Source: DATLMR01 sp035634255 (GTDB lineage: Bacteria > Acidobacteriota > Blastocatellia > UBA7656). From it: a DNA stretch of 36,245 nt. The position numbers were made by a program, and so were the translations under genes. A model generated the notes under the pieces. That model did no database searches and was not told where the DNA came from. It was given only the letters and a program-made list of their open reading frames with translations. Shown one piece after another: positions 17,169 through 25,316 of the stretch; the stretch's first letter is position 1, and each line of letters begins with the position of its first letter. The DNA is taken from the NCBI GenBank assembly GCA_035634255.1, contig DASQDI010000109.1, positions 1 to 36,245 on the forward strand, in the 5' to 3' direction.

Positions 17169-17600
17169 ATGCGCGCTATGAAGCAGACAACGGCGATTGC
17201 GATGTTGATAGTCCTGACCATCGGGCTTTCGTACTCGCAGGTCTGCGACTTCACCTGCGCGCTCGGCAAGTGCGAGGCCCCGGCCTCCTCGAACAATCGA
17301 GAGCAAGCGGAGGCGGACCATTGCCATCAGGAGGGACCGGGCGCGGAGTCCGGCTCCGTCCCGCAGCCTTCTTCATCGCAGGGGCACAAAGGCGAGCGCG
17401 AATGCCCCGGTCACATCGACGCCTCGACCCTCCGACCGGCGGGCGTCCTCCATGCCTTCACTTCTCACGACAGGCAGGAGATCCACGCCCTGATCGCGCG
17501 AGGCTTTCAGGCCCTCAGCGGCTCTTACGCCGACTCGGGAGTCTCGAATAAAGAGCCTCCCCTCAGGCCCCCCCCGACGCGCTCGGTACTCCGCATTTAA
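17169..17600 (+). CDS. small secreted Cys/His-containing protein of unknown function
   Basis: 143 residues. An N-terminal hydrophobic segment (about 5-23, AIAMLIVLTIGLSYS) looks like a signal peptide. The mature part opens with QVCDFTCALGKCE, three Cys with spacing Cx3Cx4C, then DHCHQE and a CPGH motif, in a Ser/Pro/Gly-rich low-complexity chain. No named domain is recognised. The clustered Cys and His suggest metal binding, inferred partly from the next gene (17701), which carries a CXXCH heme site and a His-rich linker 97 bases downstream on the same strand. A good promoter with its -10 only 9 bases upstream fixes the start; an alternative ATG lies at 17178. Confidence 0.65.
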   Translation: MRAMKQTTAIAMLIVLTIGLSYSQVCDFTCALGKCEAPASSNNREQAEADHCHQEGPGAESGSVPQPSSSQGHKGERECPGHIDASTLRPAGVLHAFTSHDRQEIHALIARGFQALSGSYADSGVSNKEPPLRPPPTRSVLRI

Positions 17601-17700
17601 TCCTCCCGCTGAATTATCGGCACCTGATAGCCGCGCGGCTTTAGCCTGCCCCGCGATGCGTCCGTAATCTATCAAACAGAAATTATTCGGGAGGAACATG

Positions 17701-19674
17701 ATGCACGCCTGGAAATTGCGCGCCTTCAAACTGACGGCCGTCTCTTTATTCGGCTCTCTCACGTTGTTTTTCGGAGTATCACAGCACACGACTCACGCTG
17801 GCTCGCTCTCCCAGAGCGAAGCGACTAACCCCTTGCCGCAAACCGACGAGACGGCGGCCCTGGGGCTCAATCACTTCATGGCCCACTGCGCGACCTGCCA
17901 CGGCGATACGGGCAAGGGGGACTCGGCGAAGGGCAAGGCCGTCGGGGCGGCCGACCTCACCTCGGCGCGCGCGCAGGCCGGATCAGACCCGGACCTCTTC
18001 CGCGTAATCTCCGGCGGCAAACCGGGGACCGCGATGCCCGCGTTCGGCAAGACGCACAGCCCGGCGGAGATATGGCAGACCGTATCTTTCCTGCGCCGCC
18101 TGCCTTCACTCACGCCCGAAGAGAGGTCGAGGCTCGAAGCCAAAATCCCTCAGGACGCGCGCCACAGGCATGGCGATAAGGACTCCGGCCACGAGCATCA
18201 ACACGAGCATCCGAAGGAGAAGGCCGGTCACGATCACGACCATCATGATCACGAGGGCGCGGCCCCGGCCAAAGACCAACCGCCCGCCGAAAAGCAAAAG
18301 ACCGACGGCGCGAAGGCCGACGACGAGCACGCGGGCCATGACATGGCGTCGGACCACTCGGGGCATGCGAATGCGGCGGGCGCGGGCTCGATGATGAGCA
18401 CGGTCACGGGCGGGCCGTTCAAATCCATGTACGCGATAGGCTCGGGCACGAGCCTGCTCCCGGCGTCGGTCCCCGGATACATGTGGCACTGGTCCGCGGG
18501 CGACTGGATGGTGATGGCTCACGGCGATATTAAAATAGGCGTCAATCATCAGGGAGGGCCGCGCGGCGTAACGAAAGCCGAGTCGCAAAACTGGCTGATG
18601 CTGATGGCCGAGCGCCCCGCCGGGGCCGGCCGCCTCATGCTTCGCGGGATGTTCTCGGCCGAGCCGTGGACCGCTCCCCGAAGAGGGTTCCCGGAACTCT
18701 TCCAGACCGGCGAGGTGTTTGAGGGCAGGCCCATCATCGACGCTCAGCACCCGCACGACCTCTTCATGGAGCTCGCGGCCGCCTACACTCTGCCGCTCTC
18801 CGAAAACGTCTCGATCCACCTTTACGGGGGCCCGGTGGCCGAGCCCGCGCTTGGGCCCGTCGCCTTCATGCACAGGGCTTCGGCGATGGAGAACCCGGCC
18901 GCCCCGCTCTCTCATCACTGGCACGACTCGACTCACATAGCGCACGGAGTCTTCACGGCGGGCGTGACCGCCGGCCGCTTCAGGATCGAAAGCTCGATCT
19001 TTCGCGGGGCGGAGCCGGACGAGGACCGCACCACGATAGATTTCGGCAAGCTCGATTCATACAGCGCGCGCGTCTGGTTCACCCCGACTCCCAACTGGTC
19101 GATGCAGGTGTCATACGGCTACCTCACCAACCCCGAGGCCCTTGAGCCGGGCGACCTGAGACGCCTCACGGCTTCCATCAGCCACAACCGCTCGTGGAGG
19201 GATGGCAACCTGGCGACGAGCCTGATCTGGGGGCGCAACGACGAATCGCACGGCGTGTCTAACTCTTACCTGCTGGAATCGACCGTGAACTTCCTCGACA
19301 AAAATTACCTCTACACGAGGATGGAGCTGGGCGATAAGATCGGCCTGCTTCAGGAGAACATATTCGGACGGCCCGGACTGGCCGAAGACCATGATGACGA
19401 TCATGACCACGACGGCCGCACTATTCGCCCTAACTTTCACGTCATCGAGGAGCCGGAACTGCCCGGGGTCCATCACGAGGATACGTGGTTTCGCGTTGGT
19501 GCCTTCACTTTCGGGGGCGTGCGCGACATCGTCTCCAACTCGACCTTCCGCCTCGGCCTCGGGGCCGACGTGACCTTCTATCACGTGCCGGACGGACTCA
19601 AACAGGTCTACGGCTCGAGCCCAAAGAGCTACCACTTCTTCCTGCGCCTGAGGCCGGGCAGGATGAGGCATTGA
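17701..19674 (+). CDS. fusion of cytochrome c domain, His/Asp-rich linker and an outer-membrane-type domain
   Basis: 657 residues from the ATG at 17701 (GGAGG 6 bases upstream; a second ATG at 17698 is only 3 bases from it). An N-terminal hydrophobic segment (about 8-30) precedes a class I cytochrome c domain (about 45-140) with heme site Cys63-Cys66-His67 (CATCH) and likely sixth ligand Met112 (PGTAMPAFG). A linker (about 155-225) is packed with His, Asp, Lys and Glu, for example HEHQHEHPKE and HDHDHHDHE. The rest (about 235-657) has alternating aromatic/hydrophobic strands, NQQGGPRG-like and HPHDLFMELAAAY motifs, HRASAMENPAAPLSHH, a second acidic His patch (DDDHDHDG) and a C-terminal strand ending FFLRLRPGRMRH, suggesting a beta barrel or surface domain. 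From memory this domain is known alone as an uncharacterised protein in acidobacteria, often near metal genes. Electron transfer or metal sequestration at the outer membrane is inferred. Confidence 0.8.
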   Translation: MHAWKLRAFKLTAVSLFGSLTLFFGVSQHTTHAGSLSQSEATNPLPQTDETAALGLNHFMAHCATCHGDTGKGDSAKGKAVGAADLTSARAQAGSDPDLFRVISGGKPGTAMPAFGKTHSPAEIWQTVSFLRRLPSLTPEERSRLEAKIPQDARHRHGDKDSGHEHQHEHPKEKAGHDHDHHDHEGAAPAKDQPPAEKQKTDGAKADDEHAGHDMASDHSGHANAAGAGSMMSTVTGGPFKSMYAIGSGTSLLPASVPGYMWHWSAGDWMVMAHGDIKIGVNHQGGPRGVTKAESQNWLMLMAERPAGAGRLMLRGMFSAEPWTAPRRGFPELFQTGEVFEGRPIIDAQHPHDLFMELAAAYTLPLSENVSIHLYGGPVAEPALGPVAFMHRASAMENPAAPLSHHWHDSTHIAHGVFTAGVTAGRFRIESSIFRGAEPDEDRTTIDFGKLDSYSARVWFTPTPNWSMQVSYGYLTNPEALEPGDLRRLTASISHNRSWRDGNLATSLIWGRNDESHGVSNSYLLESTVNFLDKNYLYTRMELGDKIGLLQENIFGRPGLAEDHDDDHDHDGRTIRPNFHVIEEPELPGVHHEDTWFRVGAFTFGGVRDIVSNSTFRLGLGADVTFYHVPDGLKQVYGSSPKSYHFFLRLRPGRMRH

Positions 19675-19677
19675 GAG

Positions 19678-19800
19678 GCAGGGGCCGGTGGTCAGGGGCC
19701 AGGATTCAGGGGCAGGAAAGGGATTCTATAAAGAGAGTCTCGAATCCTTCACGAATCTGTTTCCCGCCTCGGCTCCTGACCACCGGCCACTGGCCCCTGC
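19678..19800. repeat. imperfect inverted repeat of the GGGGCC family, overlapping a coding end
   Basis: Two nested perfect pairings: GCAGGGGCC (19678-19686) with GGCCCCTGC (19792-19800), and GGCCGGTGGTCAGG (19683-19696) with CCTGACCACCGGCC (19775-19788). It lies between the stop of the cytochrome fusion gene and the convergent phosphopantetheinyl transferase, and its right arm encodes part of the last 17 codons of the transferase. Similar in composition and placement to 16304-16392. Confidence 0.75.
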
Positions 19801-20555
19801 TCCCAGTATTCCATGTGCAGGCCGTGGCCTTCGACCGCGAGTGCCGCGGCATAGCCGGGGTCGATTGCTATGTCGAGAATAGACCAGCGCTCGACCTCGC
19901 GCGGGTCTATTCTCGTACCTAGGAGGGCCGGGGCTTCTCCCGGCGCGAAGGCGACATCGAATTTGTCGAGAGGCATCGAGAGCCCTTCCCCCCTCGCCTT
20001 GATGTAAGCCTCTTTCCGCGTCCAGCAATGGAAGAACGCCTGCGCCCGCCCGCCCTCAGGCAGCGAGCGCAAACAGGCCACCTCGCGCGCGGAGAAGAAC
20101 CTCTGGGCGATCTCTTCGCTCGCGAAATCTTCGCGAACCCGCTCGACGTCGATGCCGATGTCGAGGCCGAAAGTCACGCCGGCCAGGGCGAGGTGGCCCG
20201 AATGCGAGAGGTTGAAACGGAGGTCTTTATCCGGGTCGCGAGAGGCCAGAGAGGGCTTGCCGTACGGGCTGTAAGAGAACGTCAATTCCTTCGGGTCTTT
20301 TTCGAGGTAGAGCGCGAGGATCAGCCTCAGAGACGCGCGGGCCACCGTGTAGTGATCGCGGTCTTTCTGAAAGTAGAAGCGCGCGGCCCTGTGCTCTTCG
20401 TCCGGTGAGAGGACGTGCGATAAATCTTCGACGCGGGCGGGCGCGCGGTCGAGCTCGATTCGCCACACGTGGACCTCGCGGCCCGCGAGCGCCGGGCGCG
20501 CGGGCGCGGGCTTCCACGGCGGCCCGGCTCCCTCAGATTCTTCGCGAATTCCCAT
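19749..20555 (-). CDS. 4'-phosphopantetheinyl transferase, Sfp/Gsp type
   Basis: 268 residues from the ATG at 20555, which is directly preceded by AAGGAG (no spacer, unusual); the frame stays open to 20717. It moves the phosphopantetheine arm of CoA onto a Ser of carrier proteins. Seen: FYFQKDRDHYTVARASLRLIL, FSYSPYGKPSL, FNLSHSGHLALAG, then GIDVERV with Mg ligands Asp136 and Glu138, and FHCWTRKEAYIKARGEGL with Glu182 and Lys186. This is the Sfp class, which activates fatty acid, polyketide or nonribosomal peptide carriers; no synthase gene is in the window, so its partner is unknown. The final residues (EQGPVAGGQEPRRETDS) are coded by the GC-rich repeat at 19678-19800 and are probably non-functional. 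Confidence 0.92.
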   Translation of the reverse strand: MGIREESEGAGPPWKPAPARPALAGREVHVWRIELDRAPARVEDLSHVLSPDEEHRAARFYFQKDRDHYTVARASLRLILALYLEKDPKELTFSYSPYGKPSLASRDPDKDLRFNLSHSGHLALAGVTFGLDIGIDVERVREDFASEEIAQRFFSAREVACLRSLPEGGRAQAFFHCWTRKEAYIKARGEGLSMPLDKFDVAFAPGEAPALLGTRIDPREVERWSILDIAIDPGYAAALAVEGHGLHMEYWEQGPVAGGQEPRRETDS

Positions 20556-20840
20556 CTCCTTAAGAGATGCATAATACAGGCTGCCCGCCCCCTCTTCCAG
20601 CGCGGGAAAATCGGAATTATTTTCGCGCGGACCCGGAGTGACCGCGGGCCAGCTCACCCCGTTACCGGGCCATCTCGTCACAAATGAGTGCCCGCTCGCG
20701 TCGCGCGGGGCTATCATCGGCGGGTGCCGCTCGCGGTCGTCGCCGGGCGCGCGGCAAATAAATTCCTCTTCGCCCGAATCATTCTCCGATAGATTTCGTA
20801 TGGCATTCCGGCTTCAAAGAATCATCAAAGGAGATTTCGA

Positions 20841-21347
20841 ATGAGACGAAAGATTGCAATGAGCGCCGCCCTGTCGCTGGTACTCGCGGTGGGTGTCGCG
20901 ATGGCCGCGGCCAAGACCGACCTGACCGGCACGTGGGTCATGGACCCGAGTAAATCCGAGGGGCTGCCTCCCGGCATGGATCAGGTGATGAAGATCGTGC
21001 TGTCGGAAGACAAGATAAGCATCGAAACGAAAGTCATCACCGACCAGGGCGAGCAGGTCGTTAGTGACAGCTATGTGCTCAACGGCAAGGAAGTGGACTA
21101 CAAACCATCCTTCGGGCCTCCCGAGATGGAAAAGAAGGGGAAGCGGACCGCGAAATGGACCGCCGACGGCAGCGGCATCGAGGTGTCCGAGGTGGCAACT
21201 CTTGAAACTCCCGACGGCCCGGTCGTTATGAATATGAAACGCAAATGGGCCATCTCGGCGGACGGTAAGACCATCGTCATCGACCTCGACCTCGACGGCC
21301 CTAACGGCCAAGTGCACACAAAGCGCACCTTCACGAAAAAGGCATAG
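20841..21347 (+). CDS. secreted lipocalin-like protein of unknown function
   Basis: 168 residues. A signal peptide (about 1-23, ending AMAAA) precedes DLTGTWVMDPSKSEG, an opening I know from many small secreted acidobacterial proteins (FSGTW...DPAKS type). Alternating beta strands follow (ISIETKVITD; VVSDSYVLNGKEVDY; RTAKWTADGSGIEV; KRKWAISADGKTIVIDLDL), consistent with an eight-stranded small barrel. No catalytic residue can be named. AAAGGAG lies 7 bases before the ATG. Divergent from the phosphopantetheinyl transferase and followed by a strong hairpin at 21367-21415, so it is a single-gene unit. Confidence 0.85.
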   Translation: MRRKIAMSAALSLVLAVGVAMAAAKTDLTGTWVMDPSKSEGLPPGMDQVMKIVLSEDKISIETKVITDQGEQVVSDSYVLNGKEVDYKPSFGPPEMEKKGKRTAKWTADGSGIEVSEVATLETPDGPVVMNMKRKWAISADGKTIVIDLDLDGPNGQVHTKRTFTKKA

Positions 21348-21366
21348 CCCCTCCACCAAGCCATCC

Positions 21367-21415
21367 GGGCCTCCGCGCGCTCAGGCACAGGGCCTGCCCG
21401 AGCGCGCGGAAGCCC
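21367..21415. terminator. long GC-rich stem-loop after the lipocalin-like gene
   Basis: TCCGCGCGCTC (21372-21382) pairs perfectly with GAGCGCGCGGA (21400-21410). Inner GGCA/TGCC and outer GGGC/GCCC extend the stem, with single mismatches, to about 19 pairs. It begins 20 bases past the stop codon. No U-tract follows. In the rest of 21348-21680 the promoter and direct repeats at 21527-21568 are the only signals seen. Confidence 0.65.
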
Positions 21416-21526
21416 GCCCCCTCCATCCCCGCCATTTAAGACCGCAGGCACAGCACTTTCTCCACCCCACGCGCTCCGGCGCGGGTCGCCGGAAAGTTAT
21501 GGCGCGCCATTTTCATGTATACACAG

Positions 21527-21568
21527 TTGTGCGATCTCGGGGGCCGTTTGCGCTATAATTGTGCGATC
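21527..21568 (+). promoter_or_regulatory. cardiolipin synthase promoter flanked by 10-bp direct repeats
   Basis: TATAAT at 21554-21559 is a perfect -10. TTGTGCGATC occurs exactly twice, at 21527-21536 and 21559-21568, 32 bases apart (about three helical turns), so one copy sits near the -35 and the other covers the start region. This looks like a paired operator for a regulator bound on one DNA face. The predicted leader to the ATG at 21681 is about 115 bases. Confidence 0.5.
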
Positions 21569-21680
21569 AGTGCCCCGATTGAGAGGATAAGGCTAGTTGT
21601 TTTACCGAACACGCGGCGGATCACGGTGTACGGAAGTGGGATACCGGGAGATGACTGATTCGATTCTTTAAGATCAGCCT

Positions 21681-23147
21681 ATGAACATGGTCAACTATAA
21701 GAAGCGCCTGCCGAAAAGTGAGCCCCGAAGATTCCGTCAGAAAAATGTACCTCGCAGATGGCGGCACAGGTTGCAGCCCGACGCGCTCTCTCGCAAGCCC
21801 AAGGGGGTCCCGGACCTGTTCACGCGGGCGCGCAGGCTCTTCTGGTCCTGGTGGCCGTGGGCGGCGGCGTCCGTATGGATGATGGCCATCGGGCGCGAAG
21901 GCTCGGCCATCGGCCTTAGCATCATGGCTCTGGTGTCCTACCTCGCGGCCCCGCGCGAGCACCCCCCCAGCTACGGGCTCGATCACGAGTTTCCGGTCGC
22001 GTCCGACGAGTTCCTCGCGAGCGTGGCGGGGGCTACCGGCGTCCCCTTCGCCGGAGGGAACCGCGTGGAGATACTCAACAACGGCGACGAGTTTTACCCC
22101 GCGATGATCGAGGCCATAAATCAGGCCGAGGAATCGATCACCGTCGAAGCATACATCTACTGGGCGGGCACGATAGGCCTGATGTTCGCGCAGGCGCTGG
22201 CGGCCAAGGCGCGCGAAGGGGTGAAGGTCAAGATTCTGCTGGACGCGATAGGCTCGGCCACCATCGGCGAAGAGATTCTCAAGACCCTCGAATCGGGCGG
22301 GTGCCAGCTCGCGTGGTACAACCCGATTCACTGGTACACCATCGGCCGGTTCAACAACCGCACGCACAGGAAATCTCTGATCATAGATGGGCGCATCGGG
22401 TTTACGGGAGGCGCGGGGATCGCGGACCACTGGCTCGGCAGGGCCGAAGACCGGTATCACTGGCGCGACATCCAAATCCGGATCGAGGGGCCGGGCGTGA
22501 TGCCACTTCAGACGGGCTTCGGGCGCAACTGGCTTGAGACGACCGGCGAGATGGCCACCGGGTACGTCTACTACCCCACGCAGGAGGCCGCGGGGGACGT
22601 GGCGGTCCAGACCATCATGAGTTCGCCCGAGACCGGCTCCTCCACCGTCCGCATCATGTATTATCTTTCGATCATCTGCGCGCGCGAATACATCTACATC
22701 GCCAACCCGTACTTCGTCCCGGACCAGGCCGCCATCGACACTTTGATCGAAGCGAAGCGGCGCGGCGTGGACGTGAAGATCATGGTGTCGGGCATACACA
22801 ACGATAACCGGCTCGCGCGGCAGAACGGCATCAGGCTTTACGGCAAGCTGCTCGAAGCCGGGGTCGAGATTTATGAGTACAACCACACGATGCTCCACCA
22901 TAAGACCATGGTGGTAGACGGAGTCTGGGCGACCATCGGGACCACGAACTTCGACAGCCGCTCGTTCGCGCACAACGAAGAGAACAACGTCTGCTTTTAC
23001 GATGAGGCGCTCGTCGAAGAACTCCACTCCATCTTTATGGCCGACCTTGAGATTTGCGAGAAGGTCGAGCTTGAGGCCTGGCGTCGCCGGGGGCTGCTGA
23101 CCAGAGTGCAGGGCATGATCGCGTCAATGCTCGCCGATCAGGTCTGA
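21681..23147 (+). CDS. cls: cardiolipin synthase, phospholipase D superfamily
   Basis: 488 residues. A basic N terminus is followed by a hydrophobic stretch (about 53-90) likely to anchor it in the inner membrane, then two PLD repeats. Catalytic HKD motifs are complete: His229-Lys231-Asp236 (HRKSLIIDGRIGFTGG) and His407-Lys409-Asp414 (HHKTMVVDGVWATIGTTNFD). The family joins two phosphatidylglycerols (or PG with PE) to cardiolipin. EAYIYWAGTIG and NPYFVPDQA are typical of the bacterial Cls group. The ATG at 21681 has no strong Shine-Dalgarno; a later start would cut into the basic leader only. Promoter with direct repeats upstream; a separate gene follows at 23284. Confidence 0.92.
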   Translation: MNMVNYKKRLPKSEPRRFRQKNVPRRWRHRLQPDALSRKPKGVPDLFTRARRLFWSWWPWAAASVWMMAIGREGSAIGLSIMALVSYLAAPREHPPSYGLDHEFPVASDEFLASVAGATGVPFAGGNRVEILNNGDEFYPAMIEAINQAEESITVEAYIYWAGTIGLMFAQALAAKAREGVKVKILLDAIGSATIGEEILKTLESGGCQLAWYNPIHWYTIGRFNNRTHRKSLIIDGRIGFTGGAGIADHWLGRAEDRYHWRDIQIRIEGPGVMPLQTGFGRNWLETTGEMATGYVYYPTQEAAGDVAVQTIMSSPETGSSTVRIMYYLSIICAREYIYIANPYFVPDQAAIDTLIEAKRRGVDVKIMVSGIHNDNRLARQNGIRLYGKLLEAGVEIYEYNHTMLHHKTMVVDGVWATIGTTNFDSRSFAHNEENNVCFYDEALVEELHSIFMADLEICEKVELEAWRRRGLLTRVQGMIASMLADQV

Positions 23148-23283
23148 GCCTGCGCGGCCCTTCCTTTGCACTTCTTCTCAGATGACATCGTTCGGGTACG
23201 CGATCAGTACAGAACTATCGCCCGCGCGATGAATTTCCATACGGGTTCGATACAGTGCCGAATGTAAAGGAGGGGCTAAGGAT

Positions 23284-23577
23284 ATGATATCGATTTTAGG
23301 CTGGATAATTTTCGGATTGATCGCCGGAGTGATTGCCAAGATGATCATGCCGGGTAAAGACCCCGGAGGGATGATCGTGACGATCATCATCGGCATCATC
23401 GGCGCGATCATCGGAGGCTTCATCGGCCAGGCGCTTTTAGGTTACGGCCGGCGGGCCGAGGGCATCAATGAGATCAACGAGCCGGGCTTCCTGATGAGCC
23501 TCCTGCTCTCGGTCGTCGGCGCGATAATTCTGCTTGCGGGCTACAGGCTCATAAAAGGCCGCAGCATGCGGGCCTGA
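23284..23577 (+). CDS. GlsB/YeaQ/YmgE-family small membrane protein
   Basis: 97 residues, three hydrophobic helices: ILGWIIFGLIAGVIAKMI (about 4-21), GGMIVTIIIGIIGAIIGGFIG (about 28-48) and FLMSLLLSVVGAIILLAGYRL (about 69-89). The Gly-rich pattern and the loop MPGKDPGG are those of the transglycosylase-associated/GlsB family, often induced by envelope or general stress; the molecular role is not established. This copy has a loop (GYGRRAEGINEINEPG) longer than in YeaQ. AAAGGAGG lies 10 bases before the ATG. It stands 136 bases after cardiolipin synthase on the same strand, and both concern the inner membrane. Confidence 0.9.
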   Translation: MISILGWIIFGLIAGVIAKMIMPGKDPGGMIVTIIIGIIGAIIGGFIGQALLGYGRRAEGINEINEPGFLMSLLLSVVGAIILLAGYRLIKGRSMRA

Positions 23578-23580
23578 ACC

Positions 23581-23624
23581 GGTGAATGGCGAGTAACCAC
23601 TCGCCACTCATTACTCGCCTCACC
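23581..23624. terminator. stem-loop after the GlsB-like gene
   Basis: GGTGA (23581-23585) and GGCGAGTAA (23588-23596) pair with TTACTCGCC (23611-23619) and TCACC (23620-23624), 14 pairs with a 2-base bulge. An alternative inner hairpin GGCGAGT/ACTCGCC (23588-23605) is possible. It starts 4 bases after the stop codon. Confidence 0.6.
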
Positions 23625-23800
23625 CTTTCAGATCATAGAAGCGAGCCGCTTACCCGACGGCCTCCTCACGCGCGAAGAAGGCCGCATAGGCGCTCGCACC
23701 CATCCTCGCAGGAGTCATCCGTCTGCCCGGAGATGATCGACCGGTGTTATGCTACACTCCCTTCGATTGCCGCCCAGGTCACTTCTCATGTGGAGTCGAC

Positions 23801-24016
23801 ATGACTGATGGGATAACGAATCCAACTATCGAGACCGTTCTGGAAAGAATCAACGCGCTCGGCCTGAACATGGGCGAGCACATGGACACTTTGGGCGCGC
23901 GAGTGGAGAAGCTTGAGTCCGGAGTTTCACAGATGCGTCAGGACATCAAGACCGGATTTCGCAAAGTGGAGCGGGCGATAACACTGCTGGACAGAGACTT
24001 CCTTAGCCTCTTATAA
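23801..24016 (+). CDS. small coiled-coil protein of unknown function
   Basis: 71 residues from the ATG at 23801, chosen because GGAG lies 5 bases upstream; the frame opens earlier (23744), but that stretch overlaps a likely -10 box (TACACT, 23753-23758, preceded by TGC). The sequence has a clear heptad pattern: VLERINALGLNMGEHMDTL, then ARVEKLESGVSQMRQDIK and TGFRKVERAITLLDRDFL. Short proteins ending like this are common in acidobacteria and cyanobacteria, often annotated only as hypothetical. It probably oligomerises through its helix. No partner is evident in the neighbouring genes. Confidence 0.65.
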   Translation: MTDGITNPTIETVLERINALGLNMGEHMDTLGARVEKLESGVSQMRQDIKTGFRKVERAITLLDRDFLSLL

Positions 24017-24106
24017 CGACAAGCCTCAGCCTTGCACGCGGAGGCGGTATGTCAACACGCTTTTTTCACATATCGCTCCTGCGGTGAAAGCCCTCAGAAA
24101 TAGTGA

Positions 24107-24135
24107 TTGAATTGAAGGAGCCTCTGCTGTATATT
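24107..24135 (+). promoter_or_regulatory. sigma70-type promoter for the PilZ gene
   Basis: TTGAAT (24107-24112), a 17-base spacer, and TATATT (24130-24135). The first four bases of the -35 and five of six in the -10 match consensus. Transcription would start near 24142, giving a leader of about 109 bases to the preferred ATG at 24251. Confidence 0.6.
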
Positions 24136-24250
24136 GCGAGCCATGCGGCAGTAGAGCATGAAGGTTCGGACTAAGCCTCGCGAAGGATCCTCACCCATAA
24201 TTCCTCATGAGAGTTGCGGCTTCTCCCCGGAGAGAATAGGGAGTCGTGTA

Positions 24251-24577
24251 ATGGACGCAATTGCGGAGAGGCGAAAGGGCCGGAGAGTGCCCGTCATACG
24301 GGATGTCTCGGTCGAGCTAGATTCGCCTAAGGTCACCTTCCAGGGCAAGATATTCGACCTGTGCGCGCGGGGAGCTTTTATAAACGTGGTCGCGGGCCTG
24401 CCCACCGGCGCGGTGGTGGACGTGGCGTTCGACCTCCCCACGAAAGAGGTGGTGAGGGCCACGGCCAGCATCCGCTACGTACTGCCGGGGCTCGGCATGG
24501 GCGTCGAGTTCGTGGAGATAGGGGAGGAAGAGTCGCTCGCCATCGAGCGGTTCATCTCGTCATACCTGAAGACCTGA
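24251..24577 (+). CDS. PilZ-domain protein (predicted cyclic-di-GMP binding)
   Basis: 108 residues from the ATG at 24251 (GGGAG 7 bases upstream); an upstream in-frame ATG at 24158 lacks a ribosome site. It starts MDAIAERRKGRRVPVIRDVSVEL, containing the Arg-rich c-di-GMP loop (RRxxxRR type), then strands FQGKIFDLCARGAFINV, where the family normally has D/NxSxxG; here the Ser is replaced (DLCARG), so ligand affinity may differ. GMGVEFVEIGEEESLAIERFI closes the barrel. PilZ proteins pass c-di-GMP levels to motility, polysaccharide or pilus machinery. The pilus motor operon lies 1.6 kb away on the opposite strand; a functional link is only a possibility. Confidence 0.83.
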   Translation: MDAIAERRKGRRVPVIRDVSVELDSPKVTFQGKIFDLCARGAFINVVAGLPTGAVVDVAFDLPTKEVVRATASIRYVLPGLGMGVEFVEIGEEESLAIERFISSYLKT

Positions 24578-24582
24578 GCGCG

Positions 24583-25203
24583 TCAGGCGCTCGCGCCCTT
24601 CTGATAGGCGGGCCGCCTGCTCGCAACGAAGAGGCGCACCCCCATGGCGGCCAGCAGCAGCAGGGCCGGCGGCGAGTAGGAGACCGAAACCGCCGCCCGC
24701 CCGCCGTAGCTGAACATGAAGACCATCCAGATGTAATACATCCCGACCGTGTGCAGCAGGCCCCACCGCCGGTGCCCCATCCACCTCACGGCCTTGTCCG
24801 AGGAAGTGGCCGCCATGGCCAGTATGAAGGCGTAAGCCAGCCCCCCTCCGACAAGCTCGGGGACCCCCGTCTCTCTGAGCGACGCGCCCCCGGTGATCAC
24901 GGCGAGGGCGATTATGGCGAGGGCGTGAACGCCGTGCGACGCCGCGAAGGAGACGCCCACGTAGCGCCGGTTCCGCCGCAGCCATTTCGTGAAGCGCGAG
25001 GGCCAGAGCGCCAACAGGCCCGCGGCCGCGAAGGCGCCCAGGAAAAAGACGAACGACGTTTGCGCGGTGGACCTTATAACCAGATGAAGGCCGCGCTCGT
25101 TCAGGCCCGCGACCAGCAGCATCGCAGCCGCCATCGCGGCGACCGCGAAGGCCGCCATGACCGTTATGCTCCAACCTTCGAATAAGCCATATTGCTTTGC
25201 CAT
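24583..25203 (-). CDS. ferric-reductase-like/MsrQ-type integral membrane protein
   Basis: 206 residues with five to six hydrophobic helices: SITVMAAFAVAAMAAAMLLVAG, TSFVFFLGAFAAAGLLALWP, VGVSFAASHGVHALAIIALAVI, VGGGLAYAFILAMAATSS, WGLLHTVGMYYIWMVFMFSYG and ALLLLAAMGVRLFVA. The RRYVGVSFAASHGVH and RRWGLLHTVGMYYIW segments carry paired His as in heme-b ferric-reductase-like domains (YedZ/MsrQ group). A role in trans-membrane electron transfer is inferred; no MsrP-like partner is adjacent. It converges with the PilZ gene, the stops being only 5 bases apart. The ATG at 25203 has no strong Shine-Dalgarno. Confidence 0.75.
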   Translation of the reverse strand: MAKQYGLFEGWSITVMAAFAVAAMAAAMLLVAGLNERGLHLVIRSTAQTSFVFFLGAFAAAGLLALWPSRFTKWLRRNRRYVGVSFAASHGVHALAIIALAVITGGASLRETGVPELVGGGLAYAFILAMAATSSDKAVRWMGHRRWGLLHTVGMYYIWMVFMFSYGGRAAVSVSYSPPALLLLAAMGVRLFVASRRPAYQKGASA

Positions 25204-25316
25204 ACGCTATTTATCGTCTCGCATCAGCGGGCGCGGCAAACGGCATTGAGGAAACGTTGAGAGACCCGCTCGCCGCGCCCCACCGCATGTGTTGTTAGCC
25301 CCCGCCGCCTCGACCG

